64,000 bases of DNA from Kineosporia aurantiaca JCM 3230 (GCA_000719025.1 JODP01000020.1:1-64000); one strand, 5' to 3'; numbered from the stretch's first letter, positions 36,188 to 45,862 are shown. The notes: generated from the letters alone by a model not told the origin. Numbers and translations: made by a program.

Positions 36188-37552
36188 CTAACGCATCGGT
36201 GCCCGGCCCCCGGCCGTCGCCTCCTCGACGAACTCGGCGGCCAGCTCACGGATCTTGCGGTTGCCCTCGTTGCTCATCTTCACCAGGACGGCGAACGCCT
36301 CCTCGGCCGAGCACTGCCGGGTCAGCATGATCATGCCCTTGGCCTGATCGATGACCGCCCGGGAACTCAGCGCGTCGCGCAGTTGCTGCTGCACCTGCCG
36401 GATCTCCTGCAGCGTGTGGTTGTCACGGACCAGCGTCACCGCGGCGGCGGTGAACGGCTCCATCTCCTGGAAGGTGCGCTCAGTGAAACGCAGCCCCGAT
36501 TCGCCGTAGAGCATGAAGACCCCGATCGGCTTCTCCGGTCCCTCCAGCGGCAGGGCCAGCCAGGCACCCGCCGTACCGCCCTCGTGCGCCCGGCCCAGAT
36601 CCGGCCAGCGCGGATCGTCCGCCGCATGATCGGTGACGACCGGCAGATCCCCGGTGTAGGCGTCGAAGATCGGACCGCATCCGCTCATGTACTGCACACC
36701 GTCGGCGGCCTGGGCCTGCGGCGAGGTGGAGACGATGGTCTGGGGGTCGGCCGGGTCGCCCAGCACGATCGACGCCGAGTGGGCGCCCGGGACGGTCCTG
36801 ACGGCGAGGTCGGCCACCCGACGCAGCAGGTCGTTCAGGTCGGCGTCGGTCACCCCGAGCTGCGAGAGTTCCATCAGCACCGAGCGGTAGTGCGCGGCGG
36901 CGGAGGCGTTCTCACCGACCGGCTGCACCACCCACTGCACCAGGTCCGGCCCGGCTACGGCACCGTCGGCCGACCCCTCGCCCGCCGGCCAGGTAGTGAG
37001 GACTACGTTGCAGGTCACAGCATCGCCCTGGCGCGGGGTGAAGGTCATCAGGCCCGTCCGGCTCGGCTGGTGAACGACCGCGCCCAGCAGGTCCCGAGCG
37101 GTCCGGCGGTCGGTGGCCGCGACGAACGCGAAGACCGGCTTGTGCTGCTCGAGTACCTGAACCGGAACCTGCAGCAACTGCTCCGCGGCCGGATTCGCCT
37201 CCAGGATCGCGCCGCCCCGGGTGGTCGTCACCACCGGCACCGGCAGCGACTGAAGGAGTCGCCGAGCCAGGACCCGGCCTTCCTGGACGGCGGACGCGGC
37301 GGTCTCGACCTCGGCCAGCTGGGCCGCCAGTTCTTCCTGGGCCAGGGCCAGCTCCTCGGCCACGTTGTCCAGGGTCTCGGCCGGCGAGCCGCCCGCGCTG
37401 GGCACCTGATCCCGCAGGGTGTCCTGGGCGGACCGGAGAGCGACGAGGGCCTGGTGCAGACCCTGCCAGGAGGATCCGTCAGTCCCGTCCGTCGCGTCCC
37501 GAATCAGGCTCGGCGACTGGTTCCCGTTGGACAGTGTCGGGTTCTGCGACAT
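36188..37552 (-). CDS. PAS-GAF-ANTAR regulator 2
   Basis: 454 residues from ATG 37552 (GGAGGG 9 nt upstream). An N-terminal coiled region (ETLDNVAEELALAQEELAAQ), PAS domain (about 95-215), GAF domain (about 225-385, with SGCGPIFDAYTGDLPVVTD and GAWLALPLEGPEKPIGVFML) and a C-terminal ANTAR domain (about 390-450, SRAVIDQAKGMIMLTRQ, AFAVLVKMSNEGN). It is more divergent from the other two paralogues in the N-terminal half. It lies 61 nt upstream of cheB on the same strand and is probably co-transcribed with it. Confidence 0.9.
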   Translation of the reverse strand: MSQNPTLSNGNQSPSLIRDATDGTDGSSWQGLHQALVALRSAQDTLRDQVPSAGGSPAETLDNVAEELALAQEELAAQLAEVETAASAVQEGRVLARRLLQSLPVPVVTTTRGGAILEANPAAEQLLQVPVQVLEQHKPVFAFVAATDRRTARDLLGAVVHQPSRTGLMTFTPRQGDAVTCNVVLTTWPAGEGSADGAVAGPDLVQWVVQPVGENASAAAHYRSVLMELSQLGVTDADLNDLLRRVADLAVRTVPGAHSASIVLGDPADPQTIVSTSPQAQAADGVQYMSGCGPIFDAYTGDLPVVTDHAADDPRWPDLGRAHEGGTAGAWLALPLEGPEKPIGVFMLYGESGLRFTERTFQEMEPFTAAAVTLVRDNHTLQEIRQVQQQLRDALSSRAVIDQAKGMIMLTRQCSAEEAFAVLVKMSNEGNRKIRELAAEFVEEATAGGRAPMR

Positions 37553-37704
37553 CTCGGTGCCCTCCCACTCTGTTCTCGCCCGGGGGGGTCTTCGGGCAGA
37601 ACGCATTCTGGGCCCTGCTTCACCCGATCCCAGGCTTGCCCGGGATCATTTTATCGGGCGGGACGAGCTCGGCACCCCGTATGGCCGGGCCCTGCGACCG
37701 GGGG

Positions 37705-38124
37705 TCAGCGCGACCGGGCGCTCGCCCGGTCATTCGCCTTCTGGATGGCCCCGACCAGTTCGTCCTTGGTCATCCGGGACCGGCCGGGGATCTCAAGCCG
37801 GCGCGCCACGTCCATCAGATGGTCCTTGCTCGCGTTCGCGTCGACCCCACCCGCGGTCCTGCGGTTCGTGTCCCGGCCGCCCTCGGCCTGCGGGTCGGAG
37901 GGGCCGTTCTCCTCCTTCGGCTCCCAGCGGTCGCCGACCTTCTCATGGGTGTGCTTCAGCGCGGCGTAGGCCACCTGGTGGGCACGTTGCTGGTCACCGT
38001 CGTACTCCTCGATCGCCGAGTCGTACGCCTTGGTGAAGGTACGCTGCGCCTTGTCGTCGGAATGCTGGAGCGTAGAGGGCAGTTCACTCCGCTTCGGCTG
38101 CCCGCTTCTCGTCGTCTTGGGCAT
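37705..38124 (-). CDS. ChaB-family protein with Rho/SAP-like C-terminus
   Basis: 139 residues from ATG 38124 (GAGAGGAG upstream). The ChaB domain (about 10-70: LPSTLQHSDDKAQRTFTKAY, AHQVAYAALKHTHEKVGDRW) is followed by a linker and a small helical motif (about 103-137, ASKDHLMDVARRLEIPGRSR, MTKDELVGAIQKA) like a Rho-N/SAP nucleic-acid-binding unit. Family role unclear; ChaB is linked by name to cation transport but the domain is widespread in phage and stress loci. Confidence 0.88.
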   Translation of the reverse strand: MPKTTRSGQPKRSELPSTLQHSDDKAQRTFTKAYDSAIEEYDGDQQRAHQVAYAALKHTHEKVGDRWEPKEENGPSDPQAEGGRDTNRRTAGGVDANASKDHLMDVARRLEIPGRSRMTKDELVGAIQKANDRASARSR

Positions 38125-38216
38125 GTCAGCTCCTCTCTTTCCCGGCCGTTCCGGGTTTGCTGAGCAGGATGCCGCCGCCTTGGCCCGTGCGGGCATCACC
38201 CGGCAGCAGCGCCGGA

Positions 38217-39650
38217 TCAACGGGAATCGACCGGTGGCTCACCCGAACGGGCACCGGCCAGTGCATCTTCCGGGTCCTGCCCGGTCTGCACGATCATTTC
38301 GGCGAGTTCCCGCACCTTGAGATTTCTCTGCTGCGAAGCGACGACCAGGCGGTCGAACGCTCCGTCCGGAAGAATCTTGTGCCGTTCCATCAGGATGCCG
38401 ACGGCCTGTCCGATGCTCTGGCGGCTCTGGAGAGCGATCTTGAAATGCCGTTCCCGGTTCAGGCGGGCCAGGGTCACCGCGGCGGTCGAGGTCAAAAGGG
38501 AGGCCATGCGCTGCTGTACGGGTCCGAACGTCTCCGGCTGGGTCGAGTAGAGGGTGAGGGTGCCGGCCGCTTCCTTCCCGTACCAAATGGGCGCCACCAG
38601 GATCTGCCGGATCCCGAACCGGGTCGCGACCTTGGCCAGAGCGGGCCATGAGGTACGGATCTCGGGCCAGGAGAACACGGCCCCGTGTCCCTGGACCAGC
38701 GTCCAGGGCCCGGGCCCCTCCCCGGGACTGCCATCGATCCCGAGCTGGGCGCCTTCGCAGGCGAGGGCCGCCTCTCCGCTCCAGGCGGCTACCGCTTCCG
38801 GGTTTCGTTCCGGCAGGGTGACACCGGCGCTGTCCACGACAGGCAGCACGGTGAAAACGGCGGCCAGCAGCCCCCGGAGTGCGTCGTCGATGCTGGTGCA
38901 GGCGGTCAGCCGCTCGGCCATGGTCGCCAGGGTCTCGGCCATGTTCAGGGCCGTGGCGTCCTCGGGCCGGGGCCCGGCCTCTCCGAGTGCCTTCCGGGAA
39001 GCCGGATCGGTGTCGGCCTGGACGGGGACGAGCTGCAGCGTGGCCTGGGCGGTGCTGCCCGGCGTCCGGGACGCCTCCGGTGCCGGGCGTAGCTCCCACC
39101 GCAGCTCCGCGGCGCCGGTATGCGCATTGGCCGAGGTGGCCACGGCGAGCATGACGGTGCGCCGGCCTCCCGTAGGCAGCACCAGGACGGCCGAGAGTAC
39201 CGCGTTGCCGGTGTGCTGGGCCCGCGCGCACTCGTCCATCCGGTTGACCAGGGTGCGGATCCGGCCCCGGTCGGAGATCTGGAACCAGCTGGCCACCGGC
39301 CGCGCGGTCGGCCCGGGACGCCGGCCGACGAACTGGTCCGCCGCGGTGTTCATCCGCAGCACCTTGCCCCGGGAGTCGCTGATCATCTGGGGCTGGCGCG
39401 AATGCTGGAACTGCGACTCGTTCTCGGACACGCTGACCCTGAGGCGGGATGTCACGTCGAGCAGTTCCGCCTTCTGAACGCGCAACTCCTCGTTGGCGGT
39501 CAGCAGTCTTCCGGCGAGGTCGCGCAGGTCCTGGGCCCAGAGCTGCTCACCGGCGGTGAGATCCTGGCCGGTTCCGGCCCGATCGTGCAGCCGTGAGCGC
39601 CGGACGTCCAGGTCGGCGAGAGACTCCTCGAACTCCATGGCCGAAGTCAC
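38217..39650 (-). CDS. PAS-GAF-ANTAR regulator 3
   Basis: 477 residues from GTG 39650 (GAGGGG 6 nt upstream; ATG 39638 is an alternative). Same architecture as the regulator at 31722-33095 and clearly its paralogue: helical N-terminus (SLADLDVRRSRL, LTANEELRVQKAEL), PAS (about 90-190), GAF (about 255-410) and ANTAR (about 415-470, SRQSIGQAVGILMERHK, AFDRLVVASQQRN). The shared MNTAADQFV/TNTAADQL block in the PAS domain supports recent duplication. The distance to its partner genes and a separate start region suggest its own promoter. Confidence 0.9.
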   Translation of the reverse strand: MTSAMEFEESLADLDVRRSRLHDRAGTGQDLTAGEQLWAQDLRDLAGRLLTANEELRVQKAELLDVTSRLRVSVSENESQFQHSRQPQMISDSRGKVLRMNTAADQFVGRRPGPTARPVASWFQISDRGRIRTLVNRMDECARAQHTGNAVLSAVLVLPTGGRRTVMLAVATSANAHTGAAELRWELRPAPEASRTPGSTAQATLQLVPVQADTDPASRKALGEAGPRPEDATALNMAETLATMAERLTACTSIDDALRGLLAAVFTVLPVVDSAGVTLPERNPEAVAAWSGEAALACEGAQLGIDGSPGEGPGPWTLVQGHGAVFSWPEIRTSWPALAKVATRFGIRQILVAPIWYGKEAAGTLTLYSTQPETFGPVQQRMASLLTSTAAVTLARLNRERHFKIALQSRQSIGQAVGILMERHKILPDGAFDRLVVASQQRNLKVRELAEMIVQTGQDPEDALAGARSGEPPVDSR

Positions 39651-39929
39651 CAAGCACCCCTCCGGGGCCGTCACCCTCCGGCGGCTACCGTTGTTCGGCG
39701 AGCCGAAGAGCTGATTCAGGATAGCCCTCAGTGACGCACGCGTCCCGATATCGCAACAGGTCATCATTCGTCCCAGTTTTGGCGATCGATCGCTTTCCGA
39801 GCGCCGACCGGTTCGCGACGGTGACGGTCCCGCGGTCCGGCCGGGCCGCCGGCGGTCGTCCGTGGGTAGCGTTCAGGGCCCGATCGAACTGCTCACCGAC
39901 GGCCTCGACCCGACCCGGGCGGAGGAGGA

Positions 39930-40274
39930 TCAGTCGCGGGGCGGCCGGGACCTGGGCGGCCTGGCGGCCGGGCCCGGCACCGTGAGCCAGTCCTGGTTCC
40001 CGGCATCAGACCGATGAACGCCGTCGCTCAGACGCTGCCCGGCGAGCCGGTACAGGAGTTCGGGGTGCGAGCCCTGGGTCACCGTGTCCAGACTCGCCAG
40101 GCAGGAGACGAAGACCGAGCGGACTTCGTCGGCCGCGAGCCCGGGGAACTCGGCGATCAGCTGCCGCAGCACGGCGACCAGATCGGGACGGAAGTTGTCG
40201 GGGACGATCGGGCTGAACTGGTCCGGCCCATCGATTGCGGCGGAATCCACCGACAGGGACAAGGACGGCATCAT
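39930..40274 (-). CDS. Small three-helix-bundle protein
   Basis: 114 residues from ATG 40274 (GGGAG 7 nt upstream); the longer frame is not supported. The central part (LVAVLRQLIAEFPGLAADEV, then VFVSCLASLDTV and LLYRLAGQRL) resembles the small three-helix-bundle dimerisation proteins often encoded beside ANTAR regulators in Actinobacteria. The C-terminus is Pro/Arg-rich. The 279 nt between it and the ANTAR gene contain no recognised feature. Confidence 0.6.
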   Translation of the reverse strand: MMPSLSLSVDSAAIDGPDQFSPIVPDNFRPDLVAVLRQLIAEFPGLAADEVRSVFVSCLASLDTVTQGSHPELLYRLAGQRLSDGVHRSDAGNQDWLTVPGPAARPPRSRPPRD

Positions 40275-40430
40275 GAAGGACGCTCCCAGGAGAGCGATCC
40301 CGGTCACCCAGGTGTGGGGTGCCGAAACCGCGTCTCCTTTGTACACGCCGGGTGTCGGGTTCGGCAAGCGGTTCTGGCGGGTAGGGAACCCAATCGAACT
40401 ACTTCCGAACACCATTCGGAGCGGCGTCGA

Positions 40431-41330
40431 TCAGGGCGTCGGCATTCCACCGGTCACGGTCAGCGTCTCGCCCACGGTGTAGCCGGACTCGGCCGAGGCC
40501 AGGTAGACGTACGCGGGGGCCAGCTCGGCCGGCTGCCCCGGACGGCCCAGCGGAGTCTGCTGACCGAATTTCGGCAGCGCCTCCGGCGGCTGCCCACCGG
40601 CGGTCTGCAACGGCGTCCAGATCGGCCCGGGGGCGACCACGTTGACCCGGATGCCGCGCGGCGCCAGCTGCTGGGCCAGGGCCTTGCTGAAGGTGTTGAT
40701 CGCGGCCTTGGTAGTGGCGTAGTCGACCAGCGTGGGGGAGGGGCTGTAGGCCTGGACCGAGCTGGTGTTGATGATCGCCGAGCCGGCCGGCAGGTGCGGC
40801 AGCGCCTCCTGGATCACCCAGAACATCGCGTGGATGTTGGTCCGCATGGTCTGGTCGAAGCTCTCCGAAGTGATGTCCTCGAGCTTCTCCGCGGTCTGCT
40901 GGCGCCCGGCCACGTTGACCACGGTGTCCAGTCCGCCGAGCTCCTTCACCGCAGTCCGCACCAGACCGCGGGCGTACTGCTCATCGGAGATGTCGCCAGG
41001 GGTCAGGACGGCCTTGCGACCGGCCTTCTCGATCAGCTGGGCGACCTCGGCCGCATCCTCCTGCTCCTCCGGCAGGTAGGACAGCACGATGTCCGCCCCC
41101 TCCCGGGCAAAGGCGATCGCGACGGCCCGGCCGATGCCCGAGTCGGCTCCCGTGATCAGGGCCTTGCGTCCGCTGAGCCGGCCACTGCCGCGGTAGGTCT
41201 CCTCACCGTGATCGGCTTTCGGGGCAAGGTTCTGGTCCAGGCCCGGGCCGTCCTGCTGCTGCTCGTCCGGCTGCGGCATCCGGTACTGCTCGACCGGGTT
41301 CGTGAAGGTGTACTGGTCGGTGCTGGTCAA
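40431..41330 (-). CDS. Short-chain dehydrogenase/reductase (YhdF/YghA-like)
   Basis: 299 residues. N-terminal extension with ADHGEETYRGSGRLSGRKAL, cofactor motif TGADSGIGRA (about 60-69), NVAGRQ, SSVQAYS and YATTK (Tyr-x-x-x-Lys). Paralogue of the SDR at 30510-31349. It ends an operon of dehydrogenase, catalase and P450 with only 18 nt to the P450 gene, so a role in oxidative or general stress, perhaps reducing aldehydes or ketones formed by peroxidation, is inferred. Confidence 0.92.
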   Translation of the reverse strand: MTSTDQYTFTNPVEQYRMPQPDEQQQDGPGLDQNLAPKADHGEETYRGSGRLSGRKALITGADSGIGRAVAIAFAREGADIVLSYLPEEQEDAAEVAQLIEKAGRKAVLTPGDISDEQYARGLVRTAVKELGGLDTVVNVAGRQQTAEKLEDITSESFDQTMRTNIHAMFWVIQEALPHLPAGSAIINTSSVQAYSPSPTLVDYATTKAAINTFSKALAQQLAPRGIRVNVVAPGPIWTPLQTAGGQPPEALPKFGQQTPLGRPGQPAELAPAYVYLASAESGYTVGETLTVTGGMPTP

Positions 41331-41348
41331 GGGATTCTTCCTTTCGGG

Positions 41349-42551
41349 TCAGGCGAAATGCGTTACGACGAAACCGCTGCCGACTTTGGCGGGAAAGCGG
41401 TTCGCCCGGATGTGCAGGTCCTGCTCGGGAACGTCGTAGTGCGAGGCCGCCAGTCGCACGGACAGGGCTTCCAGTACGCCGACGACAATGCGCTCGCCCG
41501 GGCAACGGTGACCAGTGGCCGGATCACCGGCTCCTTGGGGCACCAGGTCCCATTCCCCGGGCGGCTTCTCCAAGAAGCGCTCAGGACGGAACTCGTAGGG
41601 TTGGGGCCACAGCTTCTCGTCGTGGTTCTGACCGTACAAGTCGGGCAGAACCATTGTGCCGCGCCGTACTTTCCTACCTTGCCAGCTCCGGTCTTCCGCC
41701 GCGCGTCCGCCGACGAAGGGTGCGAAAGGGTAGTAGCGGCGAACCTCGTGCTGGAACGCGGTGGCGAAGTCGGTGTCCATCGCGGCCAGCCGGGCCCGGT
41801 GCTGCGGCCAGAAGTGCAGCGCGTGAGCCGCGAACATGACGAACCAGCAGATCGCCACGGTCGGACGCAGCACATTCAGCAGTTCCACCGCGGCCGTTCG
41901 CTCGGACAGCAGTTTTCCGTCGGTGTCGTGATGGTGGGAAATGACGTCCAGAGCCGAGCCCTCGGGAGCCTGGGCGGAACCGGAACGCACGTCCCGCACC
42001 AGGCCGGCCAGCCACTTCTGCCGGCGCGAGCGCGCCCGTCGGGCCCGCCAGTGCCGTGGCCCGGCGGTACCGAAGCCGTCGACCATCGCTACCAGATCGT
42101 CACGCAGGCCGTCGATCTCGGACTCCACCAGGTCGACCCCGGACCACTCGGCCACCGCCCGGGTCAGGACCCGTGCCGAAGCATCGAAGAGCACCACCCG
42201 ATCAGCCTGGGCCCAGCCCGGGCGCTCGGCCTCCCAGGCCTTCATCACCAGGCCGGTCAGGCCGGCCACCGACTCCGGCGGCATCAGCAGGGTGGTGAAC
42301 ATGGCCTTGCGCTGCCGGTGCGCGGCGCCGTCCAGGGTGTGGACGGCGCCGTGCCCGAACAGGGTGGAGAGGATCGGTTCAGGGATCGCCCCCGAGCGGC
42401 GGATGTTCTTCTCGTCGTAGAAGAACCGCAGCCCTTCGGTGCCCGCGACACCCGTATAGCGCAGGCCGGCCAGACGACCCTGAGTGCGCTGCCCCGGCCG
42501 CCAGAGGTAACCCTCGCGGAGGAGATTCGGCAGGGAATCCATAGGCTTCAC
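41349..42551 (-). CDS. CYP152-type cytochrome P450 (fatty-acid peroxygenase-like)
   Basis: 400 residues, starting at a GTG that overlaps the catalase stop (an ATG three codons in is possible). LNVLRPTVAICWFVMFAAHA carries the Arg-Pro pair of the I-helix that replaces the usual acid-alcohol pair in CYP152 enzymes. FVGGRAAEDRSWQG, the ERF segment (EFRPERFL) and the haem-thiolate loop HRCPGERIVV follow. CYP152 enzymes use hydrogen peroxide directly, without a redox partner, to hydroxylate or decarboxylate fatty acids. Its position inside a catalase operon fits peroxide-linked metabolism. Confidence 0.88.
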   Translation of the reverse strand: MKPMDSLPNLLREGYLWRPGQRTQGRLAGLRYTGVAGTEGLRFFYDEKNIRRSGAIPEPILSTLFGHGAVHTLDGAAHRQRKAMFTTLLMPPESVAGLTGLVMKAWEAERPGWAQADRVVLFDASARVLTRAVAEWSGVDLVESEIDGLRDDLVAMVDGFGTAGPRHWRARRARSRRQKWLAGLVRDVRSGSAQAPEGSALDVISHHHDTDGKLLSERTAAVELLNVLRPTVAICWFVMFAAHALHFWPQHRARLAAMDTDFATAFQHEVRRYYPFAPFVGGRAAEDRSWQGRKVRRGTMVLPDLYGQNHDEKLWPQPYEFRPERFLEKPPGEWDLVPQGAGDPATGHRCPGERIVVGVLEALSVRLAASHYDVPEQDLHIRANRFPAKVGSGFVVTHFA

Positions 42552-44653
42552 CTCACCGGGGCTACCGCGTCGGCCATCACCAGGTCGGCCCGCTCCCAGA
42601 CCCGGTGCAGCCCAAGAGAGGCGATCAGCTCGGCGGCGAAGGTCTTGTCGGCCGAGTCGGCGTGCAGCACGCCCGGACCGTCCTCCGGGATGCCCGAGCC
42701 GGTCAGGACCTCAATACCGTCGCCCCAGGCGCCCAGCGCCTTGCAGTGCCGGTACATCTCCTGGAGCAGGATGACGACCTTGATGTCCGCCGAGTGCCCG
42801 GTGCCGGCCGCGACCAGCACCGCGTCGAACTCGATCGAGCGCGCCGTCAGCACGGTCCGGTCGACCACCTCCTTGCTGCGGCCCTTGCCGATGAATCCGC
42901 CGGTGGGCGCGATCACCAGCAGCTGCGCCCCCTGCTTGGCCAGGGCCTTGCGCAAGGTGCGGACGCCGGCCAGATCCGAGCCGGAGTCGGCGATCACGCC
43001 GATCTTGCGCCCGGCGATCGGGCCCGGCACCTCGACGACCTGCGAGAGGGCGGGGGAGGGCAGCACCTCGCCGACCTCCGGCAGACCGGTCGGCACCGGC
43101 AGGCCCAGGCCCTCGGCCACGATCGCGGCCAGCCCGGCGTCGACCTGGGCCAGCACGGCCAGTTCGCGTTCCTTGATCGCCTGCTCGTAGACCTTACCCA
43201 GCTCGAAGGTGAAGGCCTCAGCGATGTGCGCCTGCTCCACCGGGGTCAGGCTGCGATAGAAGAGCGCGGGCTGAGTGAAATGGTCCTCGAAGGAGAGCGG
43301 GTTGCCCCGCCCGACCTCACCCTCCACCAGCCGGGGAACCTGGACGTAACCCTCCGGGTCCACCTCGGGCAGGCCGCCGTCCAGGCTGTTCGGCCGGTAC
43401 GGGGCTACTCCGGTGTGCACGGCGGTCTGGTGCATCCCGTCCCGCAGCATGTCGTTGACCGGCACGTGCGGGCGGTTGATCGGCAGCTGGCTGAAGTTCG
43501 GCCCGCCCAGCCGGGTCAGCTGGGTGTCCAGGTAGGAGAACATCCGGGCCTGCATCAGCGGGTCGTTCGTCACCTCGATGCCGGGCACCAGGTGACCGGT
43601 GTGGAAGGCGACCTGCTCGGTCTCGGCGAAGTAGTTGGTGGGGTTGCGGTTCAGCGTGAGCCGGCCGAGCAGCTGGACCGGCGCCAGCTCCTCCGGCACG
43701 ATCTTCGTCGGGTCGAGCAGGTCGATGCCCTCGAAGGTCTCGGTGCCGTCGTCGGGCAGCACCTGCACGCCCAGGTCGTACTCCAGGAAGGCCCCGGCCT
43801 CGATCCCGTCGGCCAGGTCCCGCCGGTGGAAGTCCGGGTCGACCCCGGCCGCGATCTGCGCCTCTTCCCAGACCAGGGAATGCACTCCGGCCACCGGCTT
43901 CCAATGGAACTTGACCAGGTGCGTGCCTCCCTCGGGGTCGACGGTCCGGAAGGTGTGGACGCCGAAACCCTCCATCGTGCGGTAGGAGCGCGGGATGCCG
44001 CGGTCGCTCATGTTCCAGAAGACATGGTGGGTGGCCTCGGTGTGCAGCGAGACGAAGTCCCAGAACGTGTCGTGCGCGGACTGCGCCTGCGGGATCTCCC
44101 GGTCCGGATGCGGTTTCCCGGCGTGGATGATGTCCGGGAACTTGATCCCGTCCTGGATGAAGAACACCGGCATGTTGTTGCCGACCAGGTCGAAATTGCC
44201 CTCGTCGGTGTAGAACTTGACCGCGAATCCCCGGGTGTCGCGGACCGTGTCGGCCGATCCACGGGACCCCAGTACGGTCGAGAAACGGACGAAGACCTCG
44301 GTCTCCTTGCCCTTCTCGGCCAGGAATCCGGCCTTGGTGATGCTTGCGGCGGTGCCGTACGAGACGAAGACACCGTGCGCGGCCGCGCCCCGGGCGTGAA
44401 CCACCCGCTCCGGGATGCGCTCATGATCGAAGTGGGTGATCTTCTCGCGGAGGTGGAAGTCCTCCAGCAGGGTCGGGCCGCGGCGACCGGCCTTGAGCGA
44501 GTGGTCGGTGTCCGGCAGCCGCAAACCCTGCGCGGTGGTGAGATAGTCACCCGACTGGGCCCGAGGGTCGATCGGTTCTCGTTCCCCCGTCTTCGCCCCG
44601 GTCGGGGTGACGATCTCGGGGGCGTTCTGGTCGGGCTTGCGTCGAGTGGGCAT
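42548..44653 (-). CDS. katE: Large-subunit catalase with DJ-1-like C-terminal domain
   Basis: 701 residues from ATG 44653 (AGGAG 8 nt upstream), the length of clade-2 KatE catalases. Active-site His in VVHARGAAAHGVF, Asn in GNNMPVFFIQD, and the proximal haem Tyr in RMFSYLDTQLTRL are present. The C-terminal ~155 residues (GRKIGVIADSGSDLAGVRTL...) form the flavodoxin/DJ-1-like domain typical of this clade. Cytoplasmic H2O2 disproportionation. It lies between the dehydrogenase and P450 genes, with a 24-nt gap upstream and a 4-nt overlap downstream. Confidence 0.95.
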   Translation of the reverse strand: MPTRRKPDQNAPEIVTPTGAKTGEREPIDPRAQSGDYLTTAQGLRLPDTDHSLKAGRRGPTLLEDFHLREKITHFDHERIPERVVHARGAAAHGVFVSYGTAASITKAGFLAEKGKETEVFVRFSTVLGSRGSADTVRDTRGFAVKFYTDEGNFDLVGNNMPVFFIQDGIKFPDIIHAGKPHPDREIPQAQSAHDTFWDFVSLHTEATHHVFWNMSDRGIPRSYRTMEGFGVHTFRTVDPEGGTHLVKFHWKPVAGVHSLVWEEAQIAAGVDPDFHRRDLADGIEAGAFLEYDLGVQVLPDDGTETFEGIDLLDPTKIVPEELAPVQLLGRLTLNRNPTNYFAETEQVAFHTGHLVPGIEVTNDPLMQARMFSYLDTQLTRLGGPNFSQLPINRPHVPVNDMLRDGMHQTAVHTGVAPYRPNSLDGGLPEVDPEGYVQVPRLVEGEVGRGNPLSFEDHFTQPALFYRSLTPVEQAHIAEAFTFELGKVYEQAIKERELAVLAQVDAGLAAIVAEGLGLPVPTGLPEVGEVLPSPALSQVVEVPGPIAGRKIGVIADSGSDLAGVRTLRKALAKQGAQLLVIAPTGGFIGKGRSKEVVDRTVLTARSIEFDAVLVAAGTGHSADIKVVILLQEMYRHCKALGAWGDGIEVLTGSGIPEDGPGVLHADSADKTFAAELIASLGLHRVWERADLVMADAVAPVR

Positions 44654-44677
44654 ACGTATTCTCCTGGGGTTCAAGAG

Positions 44678-45862
44678 TCAGGGCTGGAAGACGACCTTGA
44701 CCATGCCGTCCTGCTTCTTCTGGAACTGCGCGTACGCGGTGGGGGCCTCGGACAGCGGCAGGGTGTGGGTGGCGAAACTCTCCACCCCGAACGGGTCCCC
44801 GTCCTGCAGCAGCGGGAGGATCTCCGGCACCCAGCGCCAGACGTTGGCCTGGCCCATCCGCAGCTGGATCTGCTTGTCGAACATCGTCATCATCGGCAGC
44901 GGGTCGGCCATCCCGCCGTAAACCCCGCTGAGCGAGACCGTGCCGCCGCGGCGGACCAGGTCGATCGCCAGGTCGAGGGCGTGCAGTCGGTCGATGCCGA
45001 CGGTGTTCATCAGCTTGCGGGCGAGCGGGCTGGGCAGGAAACCCACGGCCTTGGCGGCCGCCGCGGCGCCGGGCGAACCGTGCGCCTCCATGCCGACTGC
45101 GTCGATCACCGAGTCCGGACCCCGCCCGTCGGTGAGATTCCGGATCAGGTCGACCACGTCGTCACCGTGCTGGTTCAGGTCGATGGTGTGCACACCGTTC
45201 GCGGCCGCCCGTTCCAGCCGTTCCGGGACCAGGTCCACGCCGATCACCTGGCCGGCCCCCTGGTGCCGGGCGACCCGGGTGGCCATGTCGCCGATCGGGC
45301 CGAGGCCGAGCACGACCAACGTGCCGCCCTTCGGCACGTTGGCGTACTGAACGCCCTGCCAGGCGGTCGGAAGGACGTCGGAGAGGAACAGGAAGCGTGA
45401 GTCCGGCGGGCCGTCGGGCACCTTGATCGGGAGTGTGTCGCCGAACGGGACCCGCAGGTATTCCGCCTGCCCGCCGGGAACCTGGCCGTAGAGCTTGGTA
45501 TAGCCGAAAAGCGCCGCCCCCTTGCCCTGCTCGCGTACCTGTGTGGTCTCGCACTGCGACTGCAGGCCCTGTGAGCACATGTAACAGGTCCCGCAGGAGA
45601 TGTTGAACGGAACCACCACCCGATCGCCCGGCTTCAGCTTCGTCACCTGGGGCCCGACCTCCTGCACGACACCCATCGGCTCGTGGCCGAGGATGTCGCC
45701 GGGGTCGAGGAAGGGGCCGAGCGGGTCGTAGAGGTGCAGGTCCGACCCGCACAGGCCGGTCGAGGTGATCCGGACAATGACGTCCGTCGGCTCCTGGATG
45801 GTCGGGTCGGGTACTTCCTCGACCCGAATGTCCTGTTTGCCCTGCCATGTAACAGCACGCAT
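44678..45862 (-). CDS. Zinc-dependent alcohol/formaldehyde dehydrogenase-like protein
   Basis: 394 residues. Catalytic-zinc residues in GLCGSDLH and GHEPMG, structural-zinc cysteines in CGTCYMCSQGLQSQC, and Rossmann motif VVLGLGPIGDMA. The long form with the insert GMEAHGSPGAAAAAKAVGF resembles glutathione-independent formaldehyde dehydrogenase-type MDR enzymes. First gene of the operon leading to catalase, P450 and SDR. Aldehyde or alcohol substrate unknown. Confidence 0.9.
   Translation of the reverse strand: MRAVTWQGKQDIRVEEVPDPTIQEPTDVIVRITSTGLCGSDLHLYDPLGPFLDPGDILGHEPMGVVQEVGPQVTKLKPGDRVVVPFNISCGTCYMCSQGLQSQCETTQVREQGKGAALFGYTKLYGQVPGGQAEYLRVPFGDTLPIKVPDGPPDSRFLFLSDVLPTAWQGVQYANVPKGGTLVVLGLGPIGDMATRVARHQGAGQVIGVDLVPERLERAAANGVHTIDLNQHGDDVVDLIRNLTDGRGPDSVIDAVGMEAHGSPGAAAAAKAVGFLPSPLARKLMNTVGIDRLHALDLAIDLVRRGGTVSLSGVYGGMADPLPMMTMFDKQIQLRMGQANVWRWVPEILPLLQDGDPFGVESFATHTLPLSEAPTAYAQFQKKQDGMVKVVFQP

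Noticed and set aside
35189..37969. 926-codon plus-strand frame
   Set aside because: Antisense to CheB and a PAS-GAF-ANTAR gene, both with clear motifs; no ribosome site and biased composition.
39731..39985. 84-codon plus-strand frame in the gap after an ANTAR gene
   Set aside because: No ribosome site, no similarity noticed and partial overlap with the small three-helix gene.
40014..45400. Two very long plus-strand frames (1058 and 931 codons)
   Set aside because: Antisense to catalase, P450, SDR and dehydrogenase genes with intact active sites.
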